From the NCBI GenBank assembly GCA_902762655.1, contig CACWOZ010000023.1, positions 1 to 55,951 on the forward strand: a DNA stretch of 55,951 bases, written 5' to 3'. Below, in pieces: positions 1 through 10,164 of this stretch. Below the pieces are notes generated by a model. That model was not told the origin of the DNA and made no database searches. It saw only the letters and a program-made list of their open reading frames with translations. This DNA comes from an uncultured Bacteroidia bacterium. Lineage in GTDB: Bacteria; Bacteroidota; Bacteroidia; Bacteroidales; UBA932. How positions within the stretch are numbered: position 1 is the stretch's first letter; each line of letters begins with the position of its first letter. Both the position numbers and the translations under genes were made by a program.

Positions 1-409
1 CATTGCTGCTGAACTGCCGGTGTTGGAAGATGTAATCTTCAGTGTGCCCTGCTCGGGAGCAGTGAACTTGAAGTAACGGTCCATATCGCCGGATTTGCCG
101 CCGAACTGGATGAAGGTCGTGTTGTACTTGCTCTTGCTACCGGAATGGAACAGGAGACCGTTCAAGGTCAGGTCCCAATTCGTAATGTCGGTGTTGACAG
201 CTCCGAGTTTCGCGAACTCAGCCTGCCAGTCGGCTGCGCTGAAATCCCAGTCATACTCGATTGTCTTCTTTGCACCTGTCATATAAGTGAATTCTATCTT
301 ATAGAAACGGAGGCCGTTCTCAGGAGCGGTAATGATCACATCACCTGCCGCTACGCTGAATTCGAGCTCTTCCGGAGTGTTGGACGAGAATCCACCGGGC
401 TGAGACTGG
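1..409 (-). pseudogene. Out-of-frame C-terminal continuation of the DUF4957/DUF5123 lipoprotein, cut by the window edge
   Basis: Reading the minus strand, a frame different from that of the lipoprotein gene at 351-3029 stays open from about 411 to base 1 with no stop. It encodes a small beta-rich domain end (GGFSSNTPEELEFSV, then GLRFYKIEFTY), followed by a second copy of the domain start (YDWDFSAADWQAEFAKLG through GDMDRYFKF) that runs off the window. It looks like the true downstream part of the same protein, separated by a -1-type frame change at about 409-411. Either the gene is frameshifted or the assembly lost bases here. The end of the original protein lies outside the window. Confidence 0.7.
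72..234. repeat. Direct repeat copy 1 (163 bp)
   Basis: Bases 72-234 match 410-572 with three differences that I count (at 100, 157 and 220). The copies are offset by 338 bp, which is not a multiple of three. The repeat encodes the WDFS-ADWQAEFAKLG to SGDMDRY segment of a C-terminal module of the surface lipoprotein. Confidence 0.93.
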
Positions 410-3029
410 AGTAACGGTCCATATCGCCGGATTTGCCACCGAACTGGATGAAGGTCGTGTTGTACTTGCTCTTGCTACCGGAATGGAACAGGAGGCCGTT
501 CAAGGTCAGGTCCCAATTCGTAATGTCGGTGTTGACAGCTCCGAGTTTCGCGAACTCGGCCTGCCAGTCGGCATCACTGAAGTCCCAAGTGAGAGTGACT
601 TCCTTCATCTCTTCTCCGCCCTTAGGCTGGATTGCGAAGGAAGCACTTCCAAGTTCAGACTTCTGATAGTAGATGTCGTCCTCGCGAGGTTTAGCCTGAA
701 CAGTAAAGGTATACAGCCCTGCCTTGAGGGCGGCTATATCTTCTGCCGCTACGGTAAAGGTCGTCTCCGTCTGAGGATCTTGAGTGCGTTTGTTGAATAC
801 TACCACGTATTCAGCGGCATTATCGATGGCTTCCCAAGCTATGGTGACATCGGTAGCTTCGCCTTCCTGAACGGTGACAGGCTCAACAACGGGCTTGGGA
901 GTTGCAAGAACCTTGTTGCCACCCACTGCATCCTCGCTCCATGCGAGTTTGGTAAAGCTGATCTCTCCATTTGAATAGAGATAGACCGTGCCTTCGCCGG
1001 AGACTTCGGGGACCAGGATCTTCTGGACTCCTGCCGAAGATGCGGCGGCAGCACCCTGGACTGCAAGGCCGTTGTCGTCATAAAGGGCGACCACGACACC
1101 AGCGCCTGTCTTTGCGGCATCATTTACGAGAATATCCACAGAACCGGGGGTCTTTACCTTAAAGGAAGCATATCCTTCTGTGGGCACGCCTTTGCGGGTG
1201 AGCACGGATGCGCCCTTGAAGGTGATGGCGCCGTCGGCATTCAAAGGAGTCGCCTCGGTGCCTACGAGCATGAGTTCGTCGCGAACACGGGAGTTCTTCA
1301 CATCACCTGCAAAGAGACTTGCATCCTGAAGGTTCCAGGTATGGGCTCCGGTAAGCGCGTTCTGGGTGAGATCCTCGGGTTTCTCAACGTAGGATATCCA
1401 CCACTTGGATGCACCGACCTGAGCTTCGATCAGATCCTGGGCTGCAAGTTGGAAGAAGTTGCCCTTGGAATTGTAGCAAGGGTCTACATTCATCTTTATG
1501 AAACCTGCTTCCTGGTTGGAGACCTTGGTGAAGAAATCCCTGCCCTCGGCATAACTGTAGTTGCCGGAAGCGGCCCTGAAGGTAGGGATGACCGTATTGT
1601 CGTTAACCTGGAACAACTGCGCCTTGTCGGTATCGTCAGTCTTTCCGCCATCCTCGAAAAGGAAGAGATTCTTCTTGAGGGTCATCTCATATTTGACACG
1701 CACGGCGAACACGCCACGGTTATTGTTATCATCCATGGTGCAGATATTCTTCACCGTATTGTTCTCGAAATCGATATGGCCGATCTTGATAGCATCGGAT
1801 GCATCGATACGGAAAAGCGTACGGATACCGTCGTACATGGTATTGTTCACGAACGCAATCTCATCTATTTCCGTAGTCTTTCGGATATCGACTGCGTCAC
1901 CACCGGAACCGGGGATGCCATACATGTCGCAGGTATCGAATATGAGTCTTCCTATCTTGACTACATCGTTGTTGTTTCCATAGAAGAATCCCGCAAGGAA
2001 GTTCGTGATTTCGCAATTCAGGAATTTGATCTCATCCAGTTCGGGAGTACCTCCGGTATGTTCAACGATACGGGATCCGGCAACTCCGTCGAATTTGATG
2101 TTCTCGAAATAGAGCTTGGCTTTGGCTTCGGTCAGATCCGCAGTAAGCTCAATTTTACCCTGAACAACGGGTTTAGCTCCGTCGGGGCCGAGTTCTCCGA
2201 TAACTGAAAGGCTGGCCGTAGGCTTGGCGGTACCCATAGAATAAGGGGTATCGCTGTAGGCAAGATAGTAGTTGCCACCAGTGATGACAGCGGCCTTGAG
2301 TTCGTCCGAGGTGGAGAGTTTGACGGCACTTCCCTGCTCTGCCATAGTCCAGATGTCCAAAGTGCCGCGTGATGCGCTCATGTAGAAGATAGTCACCTGA
2401 TACTCAGTAGAAGCAGCAAGTCCGGTGACGGTTGCCGCGGCGGCTTCAGCCTCTGCAGAGGTGATTTCCTTCTTCACGGTACTGCCACCCTTCACGGGGA
2501 CTGCCTGGATCTCGGTCACTTCCTTATAGTCGGTCAGATCTTTGCTCCACGCAAGCGAAATAGATGTTGCAGTACGGGCTGTAACTTCCGGGAACAGATT
2601 GTCTTTGACGGCGTAGGTCTTGACCGAACCGTCATAAACTGCGATGTTCGAAAGAGAACTTTCGATCTTGTCGCCATTGTCGTTCACCCTGTAAGCCTGA
2701 ACAGTAAACCAGTACTTCTGATCTGCAGTAAGGCGGGTGGTATAAGGAATCTGGTCGGGAGACAGCGTGATTGCTCTCTCAAGAGCAGTCATTTCCTCGT
2801 CAGTATAGACGGTGAGTTCATACTCGCCGGCATCTTTGTTAACATCCCAGCCGAAGGTGACGTTGTCGCCGGTGGCGGCATCGACTCTTGCGGAGAGATT
2901 CTGCGGCTCAAGGCAGCGAGAGAGAGTGATCTCCGTAATCTCGTTGAACTCCTTCTCTGTACAGCCTGCAAACATGGCCAGAGAAGCAATGAGCGCCAAA
3001 GAAACTTTCAAAATATTCTTGTAGTTCAT
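351..3029 (-). CDS. Surface lipoprotein with FN3, DUF4957 and DUF5123 domains (pectin PUL accessory), frameshifted near its end
   Basis: An 892-residue lipoprotein: signal peptide with lipobox ending at Cys23 (AMFAGC). Two fibronectin-III-like modules lie at about 35-130 and 140-235. A parallel beta-helix-like stretch at about 260-460, rich in N-N-D turns (FENIKFDG, IDFENNTVKNIC), matches the DUF4957 type. A DUF5123-like part follows (about 470-560), then a jelly-roll (about 570-700), another FN3 (about 715-800) and the start of a WDFS...DRY module. The last roughly 20 residues before the stop are out of frame with the module's natural continuation. In the Bacteroidota, DUF4957/DUF5123 proteins sit behind SusC/SusD in pectin loci and are thought to bind glycan at the surface; no catalytic motif is seen. 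It is 12 bp downstream of susD and last in the operon inside the window. Confidence 0.8.
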   Translation of the reverse strand: MNYKNILKVSLALIASLAMFAGCTEKEFNEITEITLSRCLEPQNLSARVDAATGDNVTFGWDVNKDAGEYELTVYTDEEMTALERAITLSPDQIPYTTRLTADQKYWFTVQAYRVNDNGDKIESSLSNIAVYDGSVKTYAVKDNLFPEVTARTATSISLAWSKDLTDYKEVTEIQAVPVKGGSTVKKEITSAEAEAAAATVTGLAASTEYQVTIFYMSASRGTLDIWTMAEQGSAVKLSTSDELKAAVITGGNYYLAYSDTPYSMGTAKPTASLSVIGELGPDGAKPVVQGKIELTADLTEAKAKLYFENIKFDGVAGSRIVEHTGGTPELDEIKFLNCEITNFLAGFFYGNNNDVVKIGRLIFDTCDMYGIPGSGGDAVDIRKTTEIDEIAFVNNTMYDGIRTLFRIDASDAIKIGHIDFENNTVKNICTMDDNNNRGVFAVRVKYEMTLKKNLFLFEDGGKTDDTDKAQLFQVNDNTVIPTFRAASGNYSYAEGRDFFTKVSNQEAGFIKMNVDPCYNSKGNFFQLAAQDLIEAQVGASKWWISYVEKPEDLTQNALTGAHTWNLQDASLFAGDVKNSRVRDELMLVGTEATPLNADGAITFKGASVLTRKGVPTEGYASFKVKTPGSVDILVNDAAKTGAGVVVALYDDNGLAVQGAAAASSAGVQKILVPEVSGEGTVYLYSNGEISFTKLAWSEDAVGGNKVLATPKPVVEPVTVQEGEATDVTIAWEAIDNAAEYVVVFNKRTQDPQTETTFTVAAEDIAALKAGLYTFTVQAKPREDDIYYQKSELGSASFAIQPKGGEEMKEVTLTWDFSDADWQAEFAKLGAVNTDITNWDLTLNGLLFHSGSKSKYNTTFIQFGGKSGDMDRYSSLSPVDSRPTLRKSSNSA
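410..572. repeat. Direct repeat copy 2 (163 bp)
   Basis: Partner of 72-234, lying inside the annotated end of the lipoprotein gene. The reading frame breaks exactly at the left edge of this copy (about 410), so the repeat boundary and the frameshift coincide. This is what a deletion or misassembly between tandem modules would leave. Confidence 0.93.
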
Positions 3030-3041
3030 AATGCGTCAGAT

Positions 3042-4892
3042 TTAATCAAGATTTTCGTAGCCGTAGTCGTTCTTGATGAGCTTCTGGCTGTTGATCATAG
3101 TAGTATTGTAGATAGGCCAGAACATATGCTGCTCAGGATCCTGATTGTAGATACCCTCTACAAGATCGTCATAAAGTCCGGTAGGAGCACCTTTGCTGTC
3201 CTCGGTTTTGCCAAAGTAGCCGGCCTTCTTCTCCCAGGCTCCAGCAGGTTTCACAGCCTCGCCGGAGAATCCGTATATGACGAGTTTGTTACCGTCCAAC
3301 TGATAGTATACATCGCCATCTTCACCAAGGTGGTTGACATCGGCGAATATACCGGTTCGGTTGCGGAGTTGCTTCATTTCGGTCTTGGCCTGGTCCATCT
3401 TTTCCTTGAGGATGCCCCAGCGGATAAGGTCGAACTTACGGGTCATCTCGCCGCAGAATTCGAATGCACGCTCATCTACTATTGCCTTGAACATTGCATC
3501 CTTGGAAGCGATTCCGTCAACATAATTCTCGGCATCATCCTCGTGACCCTTGAAAGCACGGGTACGCACTGCCTTGAGATACTCCTTGGCATCGCCGAGT
3601 TTGTTCTGGTCGTTGGCAATTTCAGCGGCCATAAGGAGGATGTCTGAGTAGCGGAGCACGACGGGCTTGACGCCGTCGTCATTTCCACCCTTATACGGGT
3701 TCTTCTTCATCCATTCCCAACGGTATTTGCCGAAATACCACTTCTGGATTCCGACAAGTTCGGGTTCATCATCGCTGTTCCAGCGCCAGTTGACACAGGT
3801 AATATCGCGACGGACATCATTCTTGTCATATTTGAACCACATGGTAGGCACAGGGCCGGCATCTCCACCGCGGGTAACGTTTGCTCCTCCTGCATAGCTG
3901 GAGCCCTCGGAACGAACCGCAAAAGTAAAGTTCCAGCGGCCGCGGCCATTAGAGAACGGGATTACATAGAGTGTTTCATAGCCGGGGCCGGCGGTGAGAT
4001 TGTCCTGATTACTCTGGTTCATCCAATATGTCTCATAGTCTTCGAGGGATGCAGAACCGGATTTGATGGCATCTTCGAGATATGCAAGAGCCTTAGGATA
4101 AAGGACATCTTTCTGGAGCTCCGTATCGTTGGTGATGCGGTTCCTTCCAAGGTCACCGGTTCCAACCATACCGTCATCGGGACGGATGGCATATCCGGAG
4201 GCCATCAGCGCGATCCTCGCATAAAGTCCCTGGGCGAACATCTTGTTCACGCGGTCGGTACGGGAAGTTGCGGCGGTCTTGCCGGGATAAGGAAGAAGAG
4301 GGATAGCCTCGTCAAGATCGCTGAGCAACTGTTTAAAGATGACATCGCGGCTTTCCTTGGCCTTGTAGATGGTTTCGCTGGTAGTAGACTCGAAACGGGC
4401 AGGGACATCTCCCCAGGCCCGGATCAAGTCGTAGTAAATCATTGCGCGGAGAGTAAGGACCTCTCCAAGGAGATATGCCATATCGGCATTCTCGGCTGGC
4501 TTTCCATACTGACGTATACCCTCGATGCAAAGGTTGGCACGCTCAATAGCTTCGTACATCTTCGCGAAGGGGCCGTTGTCAAGATTCAACTGGTTGTTGT
4601 TGGGCAACTGAGAATAAGCGGCGATCTGATATTTCTCGTCGGTAGTCTTGAAAGTGTTGTACCACTCGATATCGCTGTTGAGTCCTATCCAGCAGAGGTA
4701 ACGTCCACGATAGTTGTTCGTCTCTCCGAAAGACTGTGCTATAGAGAAAATGGTATTCTCGGTAAGGGAGTAGTTGGAATAAACAGCAGCAGCGTCAAAT
4801 GTTGACGGAGACTCCGAATCCAGGAATTTGTTGCAGGAAACCGCTATGGCGGCGATAATCACCGCAGAAAGAATATATATGATCTTTTTCAT
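3042..4892 (-). CDS. SusD/RagB-family glycan-binding lipoprotein (pectin PUL)
   Basis: 616 residues, of normal length for SusD. Signal peptide with lipobox ending at Cys20 (AIAVSC), then the usual FLDSESPSTF start. The N-terminal TPR-like helices include TLRAMIYYDLIRAWGDVP, and the C-terminal part has VLRYSDILLMAAEIAND and a late FDLIRWGIL segment, all hallmark SusD regions. It is expected to sit on the cell surface as the lid over the SusC channel, capturing pectic oligosaccharides. The gene starts 12 bp after the susC stop and is co-transcribed with it. Ligand specificity is inferred only from the neighbouring pectin enzymes. Confidence 0.95.
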   Translation of the reverse strand: MKKIIYILSAVIIAAIAVSCNKFLDSESPSTFDAAAVYSNYSLTENTIFSIAQSFGETNNYRGRYLCWIGLNSDIEWYNTFKTTDEKYQIAAYSQLPNNNQLNLDNGPFAKMYEAIERANLCIEGIRQYGKPAENADMAYLLGEVLTLRAMIYYDLIRAWGDVPARFESTTSETIYKAKESRDVIFKQLLSDLDEAIPLLPYPGKTAATSRTDRVNKMFAQGLYARIALMASGYAIRPDDGMVGTGDLGRNRITNDTELQKDVLYPKALAYLEDAIKSGSASLEDYETYWMNQSNQDNLTAGPGYETLYVIPFSNGRGRWNFTFAVRSEGSSYAGGANVTRGGDAGPVPTMWFKYDKNDVRRDITCVNWRWNSDDEPELVGIQKWYFGKYRWEWMKKNPYKGGNDDGVKPVVLRYSDILLMAAEIANDQNKLGDAKEYLKAVRTRAFKGHEDDAENYVDGIASKDAMFKAIVDERAFEFCGEMTRKFDLIRWGILKEKMDQAKTEMKQLRNRTGIFADVNHLGEDGDVYYQLDGNKLVIYGFSGEAVKPAGAWEKKAGYFGKTEDSKGAPTGLYDDLVEGIYNQDPEQHMFWPIYNTTMINSQKLIKNDYGYENLD

Positions 4893-4904
4893 ATCTGTCG
4901 CGGA

Positions 4905-7900
4905 TTAGAAAGTGAGGTTGATGCCGGCAACGAAACCGGTGCTCTTGGGATAAGCGGAGTAGTCGACACCCGGAGTAAGCGGGGTTGCACGGCGAGTATC
5001 CACTTCGGGGTCATAACCGGAGTAATTGGTCAGGCAGAAGAGGTTGGTACCCGTCACGTAAACACGGAGTTTGCGGACGTGTATCTTCTTGGTAATATCC
5101 TCAGGCAGAGTATAACCGAGGGTGACAGACTGGAGACGGAGGAATGATCCATCCTCGACTGCCCAGTCGCTGAAGACTGCGTTTCCGATAGCGGGATTCC
5201 ACATCGTCCTGCCAGCATTCAGAGCCTTGAGGGCGTCGGTATCGGTGATAAGTTCACCGGTAGCCCAGTCTATGTTGGTCCAGCGCTTGTCCACATCCAT
5301 CATATTGATAAGGTTGCGGTTGTAGTACTTACGGGAACTTGTAAACTCGATCTTGTTGGCATTGTAGACATCGTTGCCGACCATAAAGTTGAAGTTGGCG
5401 CTGAAATCGAATCCCTTGTAGAATCCGGAGAGGTTGAAACCGCCGGTGAAATCAGGAGCAGCGTTGCCAATGATAGTACGGTCTGCTGCGGTAATCTTGC
5501 CGTCGGTGGTATAACCTATCACATTACCTTCCTCGTCCAGAACCTCAACATTCTTGGCCACATCTTTATATTTGGGAGCACCGGGACGAAGATATGTACC
5601 TCCGATTACGCCGGAAGCATCCACAACGCCCTCATTGAGCACCCACTTGGAGCCATCCCATGTGAAATCATCCACAGTGTAGAAGCCATCCATCTGGTAT
5701 CCATACATGTTGCCGAGAGGTTGGTTTACCTGCACGATGTAGTCGTCTCCGATTTCAGTGGAAGCCCAGTAAGACTGTGCGGTAATGCTTTCCAGACCGC
5801 CGAGATCAGTAACCCTGTTGACATTGTAAGCGATATTTCCGCCAATGTTCAGCGAGAAATCCTTGGTGGTTATCAGAGGAGCATTCAGGGTAAGCTCGAT
5901 ACCGCGGTTACGGGTGGAACCCACATTCTGGTACTGGCTGTCATAACCGGATCCGGGGATAGGGAAATTAATGAGCAGATCTTTGGTATCGTTCTGATAA
6001 ACCTCGATACTACCGCTGATGCGGCTCTGGAACATACTGAAGTCGAGACCTATATTATGAGTATATGTGGTCTCCCAGGTAAGGTCGGGGTTATTCAGCA
6101 CCTTGCCGGCGGTGAAGATATTGTTCGCCATCGAAATCCAGGAAGAAGTCGAAGAAGCATACTGCTTCATCAGCTGACCGGAAGGAATATTATTATTACC
6201 GGCTGTACCGAAACTGTAACGCAGTTTGAGCTGGTCGAGCCAACCGCGTGCATTGTCCATCCAGGGCTCATTGGAAATTGTCCATGATGCAGCGGCGGAA
6301 GGGAAGAAACCCCAGCGGTTGCCACGGGCGAACTTGGAAGAACCGTCGGCACGGAGCGTTGCACCCAGCGAATAACGGCGCTTGTAGTCAAAGTTTACGC
6401 GACCGAAGAAAGAAAGGAGCTTGTCGTCGGGAGCATAGTAGTTGTTGGAAGATGCGGGGACACCGGATGCCATAAAATTCCAAGCCATCTCTGCGTCATA
6501 GAAAACGGGGAAACCGTCCACCATATCAGTGATAGTATTGCTCTTGGTAATGGTCATCTCTTCACCGATAAGGGCTGTCAGGCTGAAATCGTCGTTGTCC
6601 AACATATCGGTAAGGTCAAAGTTGAGCGTGTTGGTGTTGCGATAACGGGTGCGGAAAGCTTCCTTGTGCTGTGTAGAAGGAGTGTTCTTGACCGTGGAAT
6701 TATTAGCGACGTAATAAGTGGTAAGGCCATAGAAACGATCGTCTCCCTGACGATAATCCTCAAGACCTCCTTCAATCTTGAGCTTTGTATTGTCGGTGAT
6801 AGCCCAGTTGAATGCGGCATTGGCATTCCAGGTGGTACGTATACGCTTTGAGTCGTTGTCGGCAACGGAGAGGAGCGGAGGAGCGTTGTCACCATAGTCC
6901 TGTTCCAGATCGGAATCGGTAGATACGGCAGAAACCGGTATTGGAGCATAAGCCACAGCATGTTTGAGTCGGCCGTTACCTGCGGTAGAACCCTGGTCGT
7001 TGATACCATTGGCACCGGAACCGCGCACGTTGATGCGGGAATAACGGACATTGGCATCGATGCTGGTTGTGGCAGATGTCTTGAAGTTTGCCTTGAAGTT
7101 AAGATTGTCGCGGGTATAATTGGAACCGCTCATTATGGCGTCGTCACCAAGACGGGCATATCCGAGAGTCCAGTTATAGTTCTCACCGCTGCTGGAGATA
7201 GAAGCATCGGCACTATAGGAAGTTCCCACATTTCCGAATACTGCATCCACCCAGTCATTGCCTTGCAGGCCGCTGTAGAGGCCGATATCGCTGAACGAGC
7301 CGAAATAGGGGGTATAATTGTTACTGAGGGTGCCTCGGATACTTGCAAGTTCATACTGGAACTTGACGAAGTTTTCGGGATTCATGGCGACGATGGCATC
7401 TCTGTTGGCCATTACCTTGCGTCCATAATATGAATTGAATTTTACCGAAACCTTCTGGCCCTTTTCGGCGCTTTTGGTAGTTACGATAACAACACCGTTT
7501 GCACCGCGGGAACCGTAAATTGCTGTCGAGAACGCATCCTTGAGCACGTCGATTGAAGCAATTTCGGAAGATGAGATATCGTTGATAGATTCAACGGGGA
7601 ATCCATCCACAATGTAGAGTGGAGAACTGTCCTGAGTAATTGAACCGCCACCACGGACACGGATTTTGATGTCTGCGTCGGGATCACCTTCAGTAGTAAC
7701 TACCGATACACCGGCCATCTTTCCGGAGAGAGCCTGGGAAACAGACGTAACAGGCTGTTCGGTAAGTTTGTCGGAACCTACAGAAGACACCGAGCCAAGG
7801 AGGTCGCGGCGCTTGACGGTAGCATAACCTACCACCACCACCTCGTCCAGGAAGGTCTCATCGGCCTTCATAACAACGTTGATCTCATTCTGGCCGGCAA

Positions 7901-8159
7901 TGGCTATTGTCTGGTCTGCCAGGCCGATGAAGGAGAAGACAAGGTTCACTGCATCTGCAGGAACAGTAAGTTCGTAGTCCCCATCGAGACCGGTAACCGT
8001 ACCGATGGTGGTGCCCTCGACGAAGACACCGGCGCCCATCAGGGGTTCTCCCGAGTCATCGGTCACAATACCTTTTATGGTAGTCTGAGCCGATACGAAC
8101 GCGGCGGTTCCCAAGCAAAGTGCGAGCGAAAGAAGAAGTTTCTTTGTCAAACTTTTCAT
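4905..8159 (-). CDS. SusC/RagA-family TonB-dependent outer-membrane transporter (pectin PUL)
   Basis: 1084 residues. Signal peptide (to about 25, FVSA-QTT), then a carboxypeptidase-regulatory-like domain (about 26-110, TIKGIVTDDSGEPLMGAGV), the DEVVVVGYATVKRRDL stretch typical of SusC just ahead of the plug, a plug domain with the SusC hallmark SPLYIVDGFP and YGSRGANGVVIVTTK, and a 22-strand barrel ending in GINLTF with a terminal aromatic residue. There is no N-terminal STN extension, so no sign of anti-sigma signalling. It imports oligosaccharides into the periplasm together with the SusD encoded next to it. It lies only 37 bp downstream of the pectate lyase gene, so the transporter pair is at the distal end of the enzyme genes rather than at their front. 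Confidence 0.96.
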   Translation of the reverse strand: MKSLTKKLLLSLALCLGTAAFVSAQTTIKGIVTDDSGEPLMGAGVFVEGTTIGTVTGLDGDYELTVPADAVNLVFSFIGLADQTIAIAGQNEINVVMKADETFLDEVVVVGYATVKRRDLLGSVSSVGSDKLTEQPVTSVSQALSGKMAGVSVVTTEGDPDADIKIRVRGGGSITQDSSPLYIVDGFPVESINDISSSEIASIDVLKDAFSTAIYGSRGANGVVIVTTKSAEKGQKVSVKFNSYYGRKVMANRDAIVAMNPENFVKFQYELASIRGTLSNNYTPYFGSFSDIGLYSGLQGNDWVDAVFGNVGTSYSADASISSSGENYNWTLGYARLGDDAIMSGSNYTRDNLNFKANFKTSATTSIDANVRYSRINVRGSGANGINDQGSTAGNGRLKHAVAYAPIPVSAVSTDSDLEQDYGDNAPPLLSVADNDSKRIRTTWNANAAFNWAITDNTKLKIEGGLEDYRQGDDRFYGLTTYYVANNSTVKNTPSTQHKEAFRTRYRNTNTLNFDLTDMLDNDDFSLTALIGEEMTITKSNTITDMVDGFPVFYDAEMAWNFMASGVPASSNNYYAPDDKLLSFFGRVNFDYKRRYSLGATLRADGSSKFARGNRWGFFPSAAASWTISNEPWMDNARGWLDQLKLRYSFGTAGNNNIPSGQLMKQYASSTSSWISMANNIFTAGKVLNNPDLTWETTYTHNIGLDFSMFQSRISGSIEVYQNDTKDLLINFPIPGSGYDSQYQNVGSTRNRGIELTLNAPLITTKDFSLNIGGNIAYNVNRVTDLGGLESITAQSYWASTEIGDDYIVQVNQPLGNMYGYQMDGFYTVDDFTWDGSKWVLNEGVVDASGVIGGTYLRPGAPKYKDVAKNVEVLDEEGNVIGYTTDGKITAADRTIIGNAAPDFTGGFNLSGFYKGFDFSANFNFMVGNDVYNANKIEFTSSRKYYNRNLINMMDVDKRWTNIDWATGELITDTDALKALNAGRTMWNPAIGNAVFSDWAVEDGSFLRLQSVTLGYTLPEDITKKIHVRKLRVYVTGTNLFCLTNYSGYDPEVDTRRATPLTPGVDYSAYPKSTGFVAGINLTF

Positions 8160-8196
8160 TGGATTTTAAATTTGGTTAATAATTAATATGATAATC

Positions 8197-10164
8197 TTAT
8201 AAATCTTTATAATCACTTCCTTTATTTCCCTGTGCTACAATGTCTTTCACCAGATAGTGAAGATACATCTCAAGGTTAGTATAGCGCTTCTTGGGGTCAA
8301 GTGTAAATGTGCCTCCATCCGAAGCATTATTCTTATTTAGCCCCCAGGAATCTTCGATCTCATCGGGGATGCCGTCTCCGTCAGAATCGCGCAGGGCGTT
8401 CAAATCCGCTTCAGAGGCCTCATATGCAGGCCAGCCACCTACATCCGACTGTGTATCGATAAGGCCTTTGTACGAGCGCTCCACTGACACCCAAATCTCA
8501 TTACCCTGTGCATCTTTCGTTTTCTTCTTCGGATCGGTATTACTTCCTTCATACGTAAACGCTCCACGCCGCGTTTCATCCGCGATTCGTTCGTCTACGA
8601 CATCTCGGGAATAACTGGCACCAGCATACGTCAGGACCTGCTCAAAAACAGTCTGCGCACTATGAACACTCATGGCATTGCACTCGAAAGGAGTGGACTC
8701 CTTGATAGAAGAAACCTTATTGGCATCAATGCGCACACCTACAGAAGTACTTTCCCCTGCCTTCCAGTTGTTGGATGTGATGTCACTCTTACCATACATG
8801 ATGTTACCATCCATATAGAAGTGTCCGGGGACAATGGAAGACCCAGAAGGTATTGTACTTTTATCCGGATACACAGACATCTTGCTGCAGTTATCACAGG
8901 ATACGGTAGGATTCAGCAACCAAATATGCGAGGATGGCGTGACAGGGCCTGGTTTGTAGTAATTGTTAATAAAATTATACTGACGATAAGTATTTGAGTT
9001 ATTATAACTCTCTCCTCCATAACAGGTATTCCCCTCCCAGTTGTAAACCACATTATTTGAGATAGTAACAGGTCCCTTTTGGGTGCTCACGTAATCGTGG
9101 TCAATACGGGGATTGCGGCTATCGTGGTGGGCTAGGAGATTATGGTGATAAGTGGCGTTTGTGCCGCCCCAGATGCCACCATAGCCATGAGGTCCTTTAT
9201 CATGGATAGAGTTTCTCAGGCTCTCGGAGACGATGTTCCACTGGAATGTAAAGTCTTTCATGCCGTAGAAAGAAGCACATTCATCGGTGCTCCAACTCAC
9301 AGAGCAATGGTCGATGATAATGTTGGAATATACATCGTCAGTATGCGACATAATTTGCAAGGCGTCATCCTCTGTCTTGTTCACATCTCCCATACGGAAG
9401 CGAATAAAACGGATGATAACATTGCTGGCAGCAATCTGCACAGGATAACCACTTATGCATATTCCATCACCAGGTGCTGTCTGACCTGCAATGGTGACAT
9501 CTCCTTTTGTGATATTGAGTTTGCTACGAAGGTCTATCCTCCCTGCAACATCAAACACAATGGTCCTTTTACCACTCTGGGAAAGGCCATAGCGCAGAGA
9601 CCCTTTACTGCCGTCATCTGCCAGCGATGTGACGTGATATACCGTACCTCCGCGACCTCCGGTAGTATACATTCCGCCGCCTTCCGCGCCGGGGAAAGCC
9701 CTGGCCTTACCGTCCTCTTCTACAGCCGGGATTTCAAAGTCGGCATATGTTACCTCTATGCCGGACGGGTCATCATTTCCTGGATCGGTGTTTTGTTCCC
9801 CTTCGGTCTTGACTGTCAATGAAGTCCCGCTGGACTTATACTCTCCGGCAACGCTGCAAACTGTAAACACATACTCGGTTCCCTTCGCAAGATTCTCGAT
9901 CTTGACGTTGCGGACCTTAACCGAACCTTCCGTAACAGTTGCCGTCCCTTTTTTCAGCACATAGGAATAAGATGTCGCTCCGGCAACTGAATTCCACTGG
10001 AAAGTTAGGGATGTCTCGGTCGAATTGTGCAGCACCAATCCTGCAGGAGCATCGGGAGTGGCCCCGTCTGAAGGCTTTGTGTTGTCTTCCTGTTCAGGTT
10101 TTCCGCATCCAACACATATTGCAACGGCTATCGCCGCAGAAAGTATTCTGTATAACTTACTCAT
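8197..10164 (-). CDS. Pectate lyase, polysaccharide lyase family 1 type, with N-terminal FN3
   Basis: 655-residue lipoprotein (lipobox ending at Cys20, AICVGC). An FN3 module covers about 38-120. The right-handed beta-helix lyase domain starts at about 153 with ARAFPGAEGGGMYTTGGRGG, the typical opening of Bacteroidota PL1 enzymes. Further motifs are IIIDHCSVSWSTDE (about 283-296) and HHDSRNPRID, with Arg350 and Arg353 in the region of the family's catalytic arginine. Near the C terminus DSDGDGIPDEIE looks like a calcium-binding repeat. It should cleave de-esterified homogalacturonan by beta-elimination, giving 4,5-unsaturated oligogalacturonides. Its ATG overlaps the GH105 stop by four bases (ATGA), implying translational coupling with the enzyme that processes its products. 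Confidence 0.92.
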   Translation of the reverse strand: MSKLYRILSAAIAVAICVGCGKPEQEDNTKPSDGATPDAPAGLVLHNSTETSLTFQWNSVAGATSYSYVLKKGTATVTEGSVKVRNVKIENLAKGTEYVFTVCSVAGEYKSSGTSLTVKTEGEQNTDPGNDDPSGIEVTYADFEIPAVEEDGKARAFPGAEGGGMYTTGGRGGTVYHVTSLADDGSKGSLRYGLSQSGKRTIVFDVAGRIDLRSKLNITKGDVTIAGQTAPGDGICISGYPVQIAASNVIIRFIRFRMGDVNKTEDDALQIMSHTDDVYSNIIIDHCSVSWSTDECASFYGMKDFTFQWNIVSESLRNSIHDKGPHGYGGIWGGTNATYHHNLLAHHDSRNPRIDHDYVSTQKGPVTISNNVVYNWEGNTCYGGESYNNSNTYRQYNFINNYYKPGPVTPSSHIWLLNPTVSCDNCSKMSVYPDKSTIPSGSSIVPGHFYMDGNIMYGKSDITSNNWKAGESTSVGVRIDANKVSSIKESTPFECNAMSVHSAQTVFEQVLTYAGASYSRDVVDERIADETRRGAFTYEGSNTDPKKKTKDAQGNEIWVSVERSYKGLIDTQSDVGGWPAYEASEADLNALRDSDGDGIPDEIEDSWGLNKNNASDGGTFTLDPKKRYTNLEMYLHYLVKDIVAQGNKGSDYKDL

